The notes under the pieces are model-generated. The model searched no databases. It was not told the DNA's origin and worked only from the letters and a program-made list of their open reading frames with translations. From the NCBI GenBank assembly GCA_021229015.1, contig CM037789.1, positions 36,832,469-36,896,468 on the forward strand: a stretch of DNA of 64,000 bases, in the 5' to 3' direction. The translations under genes were made by a program, and so were the position numbers. Source of the stretch: Solen grandis. Taxonomy: Eukaryota > Mollusca > Bivalvia > Adapedonta > Solenidae. This document shows, one piece after another, positions 46,950 through 56,668 of this stretch; positions within the stretch are counted from its first letter, which is position 1, and each line of letters begins with the position of its first letter.

Positions 46950-47690
46950 TACAGTATCTAAACTAGAGGGCCAAGATGATCCTCACCTGAGTAAGATTGC
47001 CGAGTTACGCACGATTGCCAAAAAATGCGGCATCTAAAGTGTTTGCAATGTTTTTCTAACATTTGACTTAGTGACCTAGATTTTGACCCTACCTAATTTG
47101 CACAAATCTGGAATTTCATGCAGATAACATTCTTATCACGTTTTATGAACACTGGGACAAACATGTAGCCTCTACAGTGTTCAAAGGGTTTCTTCTATTA
47201 TTTGACATGGTGACCTACTTTTTGACCCCATGTTACTTAGTTTTTATCTCATCTTAGATTTCAAGGAGACAAACATTGTGACCAGATTTCATGAGGATTG
47301 AGCCAAAAAAGACATCCACAGTGTTCATAAGCTCATTCTAAGATTTGATCTGGTGACTTACATTTTGACTTGACTTGACTGTTTGAGTTTACCGTCGCTT
47401 CGACAGTATTTCAGTCATATATCGACGTCCAGCTTATTACAGGTGGAGGAAGACCCCGAATGCACGGAGGCATCCGGGTAAAACCACCGACCTACCGTAA
47501 GCCAGCTGGTAGGCTTCCTCACATGAAAATCCGAATGACCCTGCCGTGATTCGAACCCACGCGGTGTGGGGCTGAGTGAGTGTTAAAATCGCTACCCTCT
47601 CGGTCACGGAGGCCCCAACTTACATTTTGACCCCAGTTTTGAACTCACCCAAGATTTCACGAAGGCAAACATTCTGACCAAGTTAATTAA
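46950..47690 (+). repeat. Diverged hairpin-type repeat holding a SINE
   Basis: 'gagggccaagatgatcctca' near 46963, followed by 'cctgagta', resembles the aacaagagggccatgatggc end of the modular repeats. Units with 'gtgacctagattttgacc' follow at about 130 bases. A MetaSINE interrupts the array at 47370-47617. Confidence 0.6.
47370..47617 (-). mobile_element. MetaSINE, full-length, with target-site duplication
   Basis: On minus: tRNA-like head GGGGCCTCCGTGACCGAGAG ... GGGTTCGAATC, then the central domain ('ccagctggcttacggtaggt', 'cttcctccacctgtaataag', 'catatatcgacgtccagc' on the two strands), then the tail. The 14-base word acttacattttgac flanks it on both sides (47356-47369 and 47618-47631). 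It inserted into a tandem repeat. This is the best-preserved SINE in the window. Confidence 0.85.
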
Positions 47691-47740
47691 GGTTAGGTTA
47701 GGAAAAAAAAAAGAGAGAGAGAGCATGTTTTACAATCGTT

Positions 47741-47880
47741 TATACAATAAACTATTTCGAATACAACAGTGATTCCCGCATGGCAGGAGAATTAAAACAG
47801 TTTAAGTATGCTACAATAAACTATTTCGAATACAACAGTGATTACCGCATGGCAGGAGAATTAAAACAGTTTAGCATGCT
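47741..47880 (+). repeat. Tandem duplication, about 67-bp unit
   Basis: 'caataaactatttcgaatac ... ttaaaacagttta' occurs twice, nearly identical (one cc/ac difference). A short 'agagagagag' run precedes it. Confidence 0.9.
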
Positions 47881-47997
47881 CCGAATTGTTTTTTTACATA
47901 TAAGTTTTTTGGAATAAAACGGTATTGAAAAGGTCTAACATTAACATAATTTTTTCTGATATCTGATAGGACTCAAGTCATCAACTTAAATATATTT

Positions 47998-48075
47998 TAA
48001 TAGTATACGGTTCCTGACAAGGAACACAAAAAGGTTGATCATCACGGTTTAAAAGATAAGAATGTCTAAAACGAC
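47998..48075 (-). mobile_element. Jockey-like LINE 3' terminal fragment
   Basis: 'agtatacggttcctgacaag' and the next 50 bases match, with changes, 35952-36010, the 3' end of the Jockey-like LINE. Only the terminal part is present. Confidence 0.65.
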
Positions 48076-48239
48076 AGTGTCAGAAATATGCGGTGACAAT
48101 AGACACCAGGGAAGGTCTGCTGTCCTACCACGAACAAGATATAACCTGTCAGTACGACCCGTGTCAGGGGCCCCTACAGTTGCACGGGTATCAGTTGCCA
48201 TAAGGACAGTAATACCAGGGACGTGCCTGAGGCTAAATT

Positions 48240-48345
48240 CTGTATACGCAGTCTTGCTAGGGGGATCCGGGGGCATGCTCCCCCGGAAAAAAATTTGGGG
48301 CTAGAATGCCGTAGGTGCGATCTAATGGGGTATCGGGGGGGGGGG
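48240..48345 (+). repeat. GC-rich palindromic repeat
   Basis: 'gggggatccgggggcatgct' followed by 'cccccgg': two strong self-complementary blocks centred on the GCATGC, followed by a poly-G run. I recall similar blocks dispersed in invertebrate genomes. Confidence 0.5.
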
Positions 48346-48522
48346 GGGGTTTAAATACTGGTTCAAATATACTCAATAATTTTACTATTTTCTCCTCTCA
48401 AAACTTGTGGCGAAGGATTCCATCAGGGATTAGGTGTCGAGAGTAATTGATATAAGATGGAATAACTTGTTTCACAATCGACCGTAATTAAACAAGTAAC
48501 TGGTGTTGTATGCAACACATAA

Positions 48523-49055
48523 AGTCCCCTACCGGCTCCACCTTGACTCAATATGGTAATCAATCCCATGTTTTGCCATATTTTCACTATTTCCGTTACC
48601 ATAGCAACCACAATTTTAGTCGAAGAACAATAAATGAACAATGCAAGTATAGCATAATCTAATCACCATTTTTGCCATATTTTCACTATTTCCATTACCA
48701 TAGCAACCACAATTTTAGTCGAAGAACAAAAATAAAATGACGTGCATAATCTACACATTGCCATCTAGTCGTATACCAAGTTTCATCAAGTTTGCTTGCT
48801 TAGTTATCGCGCGGTCCCATTTCTGCCATATTTTCACTATTTCCATTACCATAGCAACCACAATTTTAGTCGAAGAACAAAAATAAAATGAAGTGCATAA
48901 TCTACACATTGCCATCTAGTCATATACCAAGTTTCATCAAGTTAGCTTGCTTAGTTATTAAGTTATCGCGGGATCCAGATTTGAGCGGACAGACGGACGG
49001 ACAGACGGAGGGCAAACCTATAGTCCCCTCCGGTGTAAACACCGGTAGGGGACTA
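48523..49055 (+). repeat. Hairpin-ended repeat of a second family
   Basis: Starts agtcccctaccgg and ends with a strong hairpin, agtccccTCCGGTG-taaa-CACCGGTAggggact (49022-49053), preceded by a (GGAC)n tract. The core has three units of 'catattttcactatttccrt ... taccatagcaaccac' at about 48580, 48672 and 48828. The architecture mirrors the larger modular repeats: hairpin end, short-motif tract, tandem core. Confidence 0.75.
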
Positions 49056-49249
49056 ATTAGTACATGTCTTTTCCTGCATTTACTTGATGTGCTGATGTGC
49101 CTTTGTAAGTCATATCTAAAATTTGACATAAACGTAACAGAAGACATCTTTCAAAAATATTTTATTTCATTGATCTAATCATGATGATTAAGTGTCGACC
49201 ACATTTGGAAGCGAGATGCGTCGCTGGAAGTCGAGATGTCAAGCTGAGA
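49056..49249. other. Non-coding
   Basis: Spacer between the second-family hairpin repeat and the hAT remnant. Nothing recognised. Confidence 0.4.
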
Positions 49250-49690
49250 GTGACCATGTACAGGATTATACATTAAAAATCGAAGCCAGCCGCCTGTCCT
49301 TCTTTCTACTAAATATGTCAACTACGGTGTTAACATTTATCTCGCGATCCCCATGTACATGCATCATCCCAAAACCCGGCATCCTGCCCGTAGTCATGGT
49401 TGAACGGAGGTGTGTCTTAGGCGCCGCATGCTACTGAACGACCTCTCGGCGGTCGCCGTAGAGACTGGCATTACAAGAAGCACTTGAAACATACGCTCAC
49501 GTTCGGGTATAACTCCGTATTGATTGTGGCGAGGGTGTCGGATAGTGTTGCCGGATGGTCATTCTGAGATTGACATATCACCCTCCACCGACGAATCTCA
49601 CTCTGGAAATCCTCTAGATCCGTGGCAGGGAGATCAGGACAAAAAGTCTGATAAATGGACTGTTCAGTAAACTTTATGCTGCAAAAATGA
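49250..49690 (-). pseudogene. hAT transposase C-terminal (hATC dimerisation) remnant
   Basis: Read on minus: TEQSIYQTFCPDLPATDLED, FQSEIRRWRVICQSQND, then (after a frame step near 49485) LLVMPVSTATAERSFSSMRR and a broken continuation ending MMHVHGDREINVNTVVDIF near 49300. 'P.S.A..ERSFS..R..K/R' is the hallmark of the hAT dimerisation region, as in ZMYM/ZBED-like derivatives. The catalytic core and zinc finger are not visible upstream, so this is a fragment. Confidence 0.8.
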
Positions 49691-51680
49691 TATGAGATAA
49701 ATAGCTATGGTTATAAATCTTTAAATAGTACCTACTGTTTAATTAATTTTGGCTTTTGACTACGCGCCTGAATACCACCGAATTTTGTCAAGAATATTGC
49801 CATGCAAGGTGTCGGCAGATATGCCTGGCTATATGCTGGGGCCTTTCCCCAGTCTCAAGGTACTGGTACCCTGAACCGTACACGATCATGGGCCAAGAAC
49901 ATTAGTGTGCATGGTCGTCAAATGATTTTGTGACCAAGAAGCCCAAGCAAGTGATAGGGAATGCTTACGTGGAAGGGGCAGTAGAGAGCGCTAAACAGGA
50001 AAAGACTACGACTAGACGCCATTATCAACAGCTGCATATATCTCAACTCTCTACAGAATCCAGACATATCAGCGAACAGATCCGGCAGATCGGAGGTTGG
50101 CCGTGCCAGGATCAACAAATCGTAAAAAAATAGTCAAAATTTACCATAACGTGCAATGATTTAGCAAGTAAATTTGGCCCTGAATCAGACATTCGATTTT
50201 ATTTTCTCACAAGAAATATAATCAGGATTATTTTTTTTTTCAAATATATTAAATTCACCTGATTTCATCGTCTCATGAACTAGATTCATAACTGATTCTT
50301 TAGTTCCATGAAAAATGGAAGTAGGTTCGTCTTTTCTTCTTCACAAAACACATGCTACACCGGATTTCAGAAAGTGTTTTCTTACATAGTGCGGCTTCCT
50401 TAGACCCTCTCTAAATGGCATTCATAAATTGCTTCATATATCCCTGCTTGTTCTTTTAACATTGGCGGGTGCGCTCCTAAACTTTGATGTTCCACGTTGT
50501 ACGAATTATTCGTATGTACAGGTCTTTAATTGGAACGCCGACATTTCCTGTTCCTTGGAACGCCGACACTCAGTCTATACGGAGCTTTCCTCTGCTTGGA
50601 ACGCCGACATTTGTTAAACGTGGCCCTGGAGTCAAAATTAAGTACTTGTAATTCTTGTGACCCCCTTTTTTTTAAGGATTCTGTGCAGTTTTTTACTATT
50701 GTTTTTTTTTTGTTGTTTCCTTTTTTTTTTTTTTACAAGTTTTAGCCTACCAAAATTTCCTTCCAGGGCATTTCTAAATGATGAAGTATGAAGTGAAAGC
50801 CGTTTTTCATCATTTGCATATGGAAGAGATAACCTTAGAGTACGAAAAGGACAAACTGTAGGTGGTTGAACATTTCTCTCCAAGTCAAAACTTTGTTTTT
50901 TTTCGTTAAGTCATGGTAGCACAGGAAATGAAGCAAGAAATTCAAGGACTTTATTAGGGCTAAGTTCAATTTAGGCTGATATCGTGTTTTCTTAATCGGG
51001 ACAACACGAAGCCGTAATTTAAACCTGCACGCACCTGCTAGACTGACTAAAATTGGCGTAGAAATGGCGCACGTAATATCACGTAATGGCCGTTAAAATG
51101 GCGGTTTCTGCTACACGTCACTTCCGATTGGATCCCGTCTCATCGTAGGTATCATGAGGCAAATCAGATACAAAGCGGGATAACATCTCCGCCGGAAGCG
51201 AATCTGAAACTGTCAAGTTGAAATGTATGACTATAGATGGTCCTTCCCATGTGAAGGAACAATAAAAAACAACAACAGTAAAATGATAGTGAACATTATC
51301 ATGTAAGTATTATAATCGCCAAAAGGAAGTCCAGTGTCTGTGGAATTGTAAAACGCATCCGTGGATCGTTCTGTCGTCTCTCTTCAGTTGGTGCTTCCCT
51401 AAATGCCCTTTCTTCTTTTGCATTATGTAACGCGTTTTAAAAGAGATTCGGGTGAAGAATACGTTATCACGTGTTAAAGTATCATCGCTTAATTTCAGAA
51501 ATGACCATGGCTTGTGAAATTGCAGTAAGACTTCCTAATCAAAACGGGGCCTTCGTGGCCGAGAGGGAGAAAGTCGCTTATTATGAAATTGCTTACAAAG
51601 TTACCACAAAAATCATTCTTAGACAAAAAAAATCATGCAACAAAGGTCCCATCTCCATGCACTTGCAAATACATATTTCG
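49691..51680. other. Non-coding, mixed low-copy sequence
   Basis: No convincing gene. 'ttggaacgccgacat' or a near copy occurs three times between 50529 and 50612, a small tandem of about 36-40 bases. Long T runs lie at 50700-50735. An open stretch at 51471-51716 runs into the next repeat and is not convincing. Confidence 0.45.
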
Positions 51681-52447
51681 TTTTTAGCTCACCAGAGCAC
51701 GAAGTGCTCAGGGTGAGCTATTGGGATCACCCTTCGTCTGTCGTCCGTCGTCAACAATTTGCTTTAAAAGACATCTCTGAAACCGCTGGACAGAATTTGA
51801 TAAAACTTGGCATGTATGATCCTTGGGTGGGCCTCTACAAAAATTGCTCAAATAAAGTTGATCCATGAAGAACTCTGGTTGCCATGGCAACAAATAGAAA
51901 AAATAATTGAAAACTTTGAAAATCATCTCCTCTGAAACCGCTGGACAGAATTTGATAAAACTTGGCATGTATGATCCTTGGGTGGGCCTCTACAAAAATT
52001 GCTCAAATAAAGTTGATCCATGAAGAACTCTGGTTGCCATGGCAACAAATATAAAAAATAGTTGAAAACTTTGAAAATTATCTCCTCTGAAACCGCTGGA
52101 CAGAATTTGATAAAGCTTGGCATGTATGATCCTTGGGTGGGCCTCTACAAAAATTGGTCAAATAAAGTTGATCCATGAAGAACTCTGGTTGCCATGGCAA
52201 CAAAAAGAAAAAAAAAAATAAAAAAACTTTATGATCCTTGGGTGGGCCTCTACAAAAATTGCTCAAATAAAGTTGATCCATGTAGAACTCTGGTTGCCAT
52301 GGCAACAAAAAGAAAGAAAAAAAAGAAAACTTTAAAAATCATCTTCAAAACTACTGGCCAGATTTTAAAATAAATTGGTACAGATGTTCCTTGGGTCAAC
52401 CTATTTATCTCAGGTGAGCGATTTAGGGCCATCATGGGCCTCTTGTT
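51681..52447 (+). repeat. Hairpin-ended modular repeat, core type 3 (short copy)
   Basis: Starts tttttagctcaccagagcac and ends ggccatcatgggcctcttgtt. About four units of about 150-155 bases carry perfect GTTGCCATGGCAAC palindromes at 51878, 52033, 52188 and 52293. The first three units are nearly identical, so amplification is recent. Confidence 0.9.
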
Positions 52448-52522
52448 TCTGTACATTTATCAATACTAGTCAACATTTTTCATAAAATCTCATTTCATAT
52501 CACTATCTAAATTATTTTTGGC

Positions 52523-52620
52523 ATAATTTTATCATAGTTTTATTGTAGCTGATCATAGTTTTATTGTAGTTGATCATAGTTTTATTGTAGCTGATCATAG
52601 TTTTATTATAGTTTTATCAG
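52523..52620 (+). repeat. Tandem repeat, 26-bp unit
   Basis: About four copies of 'tgatcatagttttattgtag'. Confidence 0.9.
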
Positions 52621-53472
52621 TTTTTATCATTTGGTAATAATTGTAAAAATATAAGTGAACAGAATTGCAATGACATGCTGCTTTTTTTGACAGTTTCTTT
52701 TGAGTTATGTTACAGATTTTGAACAATTTGCTTGTGCTAAACTGTTGAATATGCAAATTTGTTTATGATTAATTTTGTTAAGCTATATTGGTGTCATTTG
52801 CAAATAACCTTGCAGACCCGTGAGTTGGGGATTTACTCAATGTTACTCAGCTCACCACCACCACACAGAAACTGTTGGTTTGAATTTCACACAGAACAGA
52901 GTGGAGTTGATTTTTTTTAATATTTTTTAAACTCATATCAACTCAATTTCTCTAACACTAGTATTGATTTCATATTTTTATATAAGGTGAAAAACAAAAA
53001 AGTTCAGTTTATACATCAAAACATTTTATTTTTGTGAAATACATTGTATAACAATTCAATAATTTTATAACATATTTTTGTGATATATAACAATTCATTA
53101 TTTTGACATAGATAACAGTTCATTAGCACATTTTTTTATTAAAATAATATGCATGTATGTCATAACTTCTTTTTCTCAGTTTCTTTGATATGTAAAACCA
53201 TAATTGAGATATATGACAACATTTTTTCCTTTTATATATTATTTGAATAATAAAGAACTAACTTTTTTATTTTGAGACAAATACAAATATAACAAGTAAA
53301 ATTATAATTGTGTAATAGTTTCAGATAAATAAGACACATATTAGAAATTGGAAATATTACTCATACACTAGATTAAAAATATAAGAATATTATTAAATGT
53401 TGTGTGCCAAGATGCTATTTATATTTTGGTTTGATATATGCGTTGATTGTAGAACATGTCCAGTCCAATTGG
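52621..53472. other. Non-coding, very AT-rich
   Basis: No ORF, no recognised repeat. Confidence 0.5.
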
Positions 53473-55928
53473 TGTCTTCCCAACTGTCCCACTTTTATAT
53501 AAAACAGTAAAAATCAAGGTGGGACAGTTGGGAATCATGCTTAATTGGATAACAATAGACTGTCATGGATGAGTGACTATAGTCTTTACCTAAATGGGTG
53601 GAATATTTCAGTGCAATTATTTGTCTTATTGTCTTATATTATTAAGAGCAATTTGCAATTTGGTTTAATTATATGCTATTAGCAAAATTATTTATAATAA
53701 GTATTTATAATACTTATTTGTTTTAGGATGTTGTCAGTATTCTCTCTCTCTCTCTCTGAAATGAAGAAAACAAACTCTTTATGTTTTCATATATTTATTA
53801 TTTTTATTTCATGTGTCATGAACAAATCAAATAAAGACAGGGCTATATTGGATGTGGTACAATTTATTGTATTTTGTTTTAATTTGAAAACAAGCATTTC
53901 ATTTAAACAACTGTGACATTCCACCCTACTGATCTGTTCTATACAGAGTTACTCGTCAAACCGAATCAAATGCGATGCACAATCGGCATACTCCATCACA
54001 GTGATTTCTTCAGCCATGTACTTGTGTTTCAGGGCAGACAGTCTCTGTTCAAGTTGTCGGTATTTCCTCCTCTTCTTTTCTCTCACTCCTCCGGCACTGT
54101 GCTGAAGAATTTTGATAGCATTGGCAGCTTCAATCCTTTGTATTGTTTCCAAGAACTTGTAAATGTTCGGATGTGACTGTCTCATACTTTTCTTTAGTTT
54201 GTTGTGCCAGCCTTCCAAGTTGTTTGTTGTTCTTGGTCCTTCTGTCTCGAAATGGTTCCAGTTGTCCTTGTCTCCCTCAACCCAATGTTCAGTGACATAG
54301 TCTGTGAACCTTGAAACATCCACTGGAATCTCTGCATTTTCAGCATCCGTCAGTGCGACAAACCATACATCTTCAACATGTTGTATGGGGACTAGAGGCA
54401 GAACTGCAGCTCTTCTTCCTAGTTTCTTAAAGTCCTCATTCTCAGAATACAGTCCAACTAAGCCAAGCTTCTGTATCTTCCGCCAAACACACTGTGTGTA
54501 ATGAAAAAAACACCCCTTCACATTCACATTTGGAAACACTCTGCGAGCTGCCTGCTTGGTTGCTGCCTCAAAGTCTATCAGGAGTGTGTCTGGTCCCAGT
54601 TCCATTCCTATTTCCCTGCATTTCTGTTGAAGATGTTGAAAAAGTCTGCAGTAAATCCTTTCACTTTTTCCAGGCAGAAGGGCAAACACTAACGGATACA
54701 TGTGTCCATCAATATATCCATGGAGTGTGTAGACCTGGCTGAATATGTCTGGGCACACATAAAATGTTCCGTCTCCATATATGGTTGGGTTCTGTGCCAG
54801 ATGCTGGAGATTTGTTCTTGTAGCAAAAATCAGCATCCTGTTGTCATTCTCTGCCTCATCAACCAGTAGGAACTGCTCACCAGTGTGCGTTTCAGTCCAT
54901 TTTCCATCCAAATCTATGTCACTCCTGGACTTTGGTATCCCCGGTCTCAATGCACCTCTTTCCCTGTATAGAGATGACTTGGTGGAGGGGAAGGTTGGTA
55001 ATCCTTTGCAGACTTGTTCTGCATCTTCGTCCCATTCTCTGTCTCTCAGACTGGATATGACTTCTTCATATATTGACGGAATCGGCGTGGTTTCTTCGCG
55101 TGCCCTCTTTCGCATGAGTTGATTTATTTCATGGCGCTTCAGTTCCATGTGTTCGGCTGCATGATTATGGGTATTGGTCACAGAAACTGGAATGTTGTCA
55201 GCTGTTGTGATTTTAGCAGAACAGGTTCGGACATGACAGACCCAGTACACCCTTGTTGGTTTTCGGTTTTTGACCTGGTATCTGAATCCATTGTAAACCA
55301 GACTATCACCACCACGTTGGTTCTTGACAAACTGCACACTCACTTGTGCATTTGCCATTTTAGCTTATAATTTCAGACGATGTTACTTAGTGAAATTTTA
55401 CTATCAAATGAAGACATTTACATCAGAATGTAAATATATTGTATCTGATACAGTTCAGTTCATTAATGAGATATCACAGTTTGAAAGTCACAATAAATTG
55501 ATAACCAAAAATGTTAATTACTTCAAATCAAATTGTTTACCTTAAGTAGTAAACTGCTAGATCAAAGGACTTGTTTGTATTTCTTAATCCAATCACTTCT
55601 TAAAAGCTTTAAAGCCAGAGATCAAAGGAATGCATGTTTACACTATAAATTACAATTAATTTAGTAACCCTAATTAATGGACCTTAATAAACACATTTTA
55701 GAAAGAAATAATACAATATAACTAAAACATGAAATTTTACCTCTTAAAATACAAAATCAAAAAAAAAATCAGAATCAAAATCAGATAATACAACTTCAAT
55801 TCATTTTAATGTGTTGTAGTTTGAAATAGATTATAATCCCTTATCAAAACACACCCAGCAAGGTGCTAAAAATCTTGAGTGGGACAGTTGGGAAACAAAA
55901 TATCAAAAAGTGGGACAGTTGGGCATAA
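53473..55928 (-). mobile_element. MULE-type DNA transposon (ends tentative)
   Basis: The intact transposase gene at 53949-55358 lies between inverted copies of one word: cccaactgtcccactttta at 53478-53496 on the left and aaaaagtgggacagttggg at 55907-55925 on the right. A further inverted copy (gtgggacagttggg, 53520) forms a hairpin with the left one. A further direct copy (gtgggacagttggg, 55880) accompanies the right one. The element would be about 2.45 kb. I could not find a convincing 8-10 bp target duplication, so the exact ends are open. Confidence 0.6.
53949..55358 (-). CDS. FLYWCH zinc finger + MULE transposase, intact
   Basis: Single exon of 469 codons, open from ATG at 55358 to the stop at 53949. 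Residues about 8-68 form a FLYWCH finger (YNGFRYQVKN, YWVCHVRTCSAKI, TNTHNH). The MULE catalytic region follows: YGDGTFYVCP with Asp196, LLIDFEAATKQA with Asp262, the C-x2-H element CFFH (283-286) and NNLEGWHNKL with the likely third acid, Glu382. A basic, heptad-like C-terminus ends the protein. All catalytic acids are in place. The protein should cut and join DNA at the element ends in the nucleus. Related single-copy FLYWCH/MULE proteins in animals may be domesticated; the flanking inverted repeats here favour a transposon. Confidence 0.85.
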   Translation of the reverse strand: MANAQVSVQFVKNQRGGDSLVYNGFRYQVKNRKPTRVYWVCHVRTCSAKITTADNIPVSVTNTHNHAAEHMELKRHEINQLMRKRAREETTPIPSIYEEVISSLRDREWDEDAEQVCKGLPTFPSTKSSLYRERGALRPGIPKSRSDIDLDGKWTETHTGEQFLLVDEAENDNRMLIFATRTNLQHLAQNPTIYGDGTFYVCPDIFSQVYTLHGYIDGHMYPLVFALLPGKSERIYCRLFQHLQQKCREIGMELGPDTLLIDFEAATKQAARRVFPNVNVKGCFFHYTQCVWRKIQKLGLVGLYSENEDFKKLGRRAAVLPLVPIQHVEDVWFVALTDAENAEIPVDVSRFTDYVTEHWVEGDKDNWNHFETEGPRTTNNLEGWHNKLKKSMRQSHPNIYKFLETIQRIEAANAIKILQHSAGGVREKKRRKYRQLEQRLSALKHKYMAEEITVMEYADCASHLIRFDE

Positions 55929-56550
55929 ACCGTCCAATTTGGGTTGCCCATTTATTGATGTTTGTTGGGGGAGATCCTTCTGTAAAACAAAGTATATGCA
56001 AATGAAAACCAAAGCACTACAGTTTAGTGTTTAAAAATATATATGTATAACGGAATATATTTGTCTAACATTTTCTACATTTCACATCTTCCGAATATAG
56101 TTTTATAAAAGATACCAAAAATATAATCAAAATTATATGATGGTTTGTTTTTCTAACACTTTCTATATTTCATATCTTCTGAATATTGTTTTATTATTAA
56201 AAACATATGAGCACAATATTTTTTTTACATTTTTATCAAAAAATATGTTACTTTTTCATAGAAAATTAATAATTTTTTTTATATTGTTTATCAATATTTA
56301 ATATTGATTCTATAAACAAATACTCAGTAGAGCCGATATGGATTTTCTTCATTATGCAAGTACCTTGAAATTTATGCAAGTACCTCGGAATTTATGCAAG
56401 TACCTCGAAATATACAAATTTATACACTGTTGTAATTTTGTTTTATGTCGTTTTACATTTTACAGTAACAAATAAAACCTTTTTGTAGAGCAGTTTTGTT
56501 TTGCTTAAATTATCGTTAAACCAGTTTTTGTACTACACTATTAATTCAGA
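55929..56550. other. Non-coding, AT-rich
   Basis: Spacer between the MULE and Harbinger elements. 'atgcaagtacctcgaaattt'-like words repeat three times at 56357-56412. The last three bases (56548-56550, AGA) are the target duplication of the Harbinger element. Confidence 0.6.
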
Positions 56551-56590
56551 GGGTAGACTTCATTCACACAGTACGGCGTACGCCGTTTTA
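56551..56590 (+). repeat. Harbinger left terminal inverted repeat
   Basis: About 35 bases, pairing with 63904-63938. It contains the perfect 12-bp palindrome CGGCGTACGCCG at 56574-56585. Further ATCGGCGTGG and GCCGG words follow inward and may be transposase or Myb-protein binding sites. Confidence 0.9.
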
Positions 56591-56668
56591 GTAATCGGCG
56601 TGGGCCGGTCATGTGACTAAAAATAAGCCGGGTACATGCGAAACAAGTGAAACCGGCACATTTGTAAT

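Noticed and set aside
50429..50745. Small secreted protein gene (62-71 codons)
   Set aside because: The frames run through three copies of a short tandem word and long T runs; no splice or start support.
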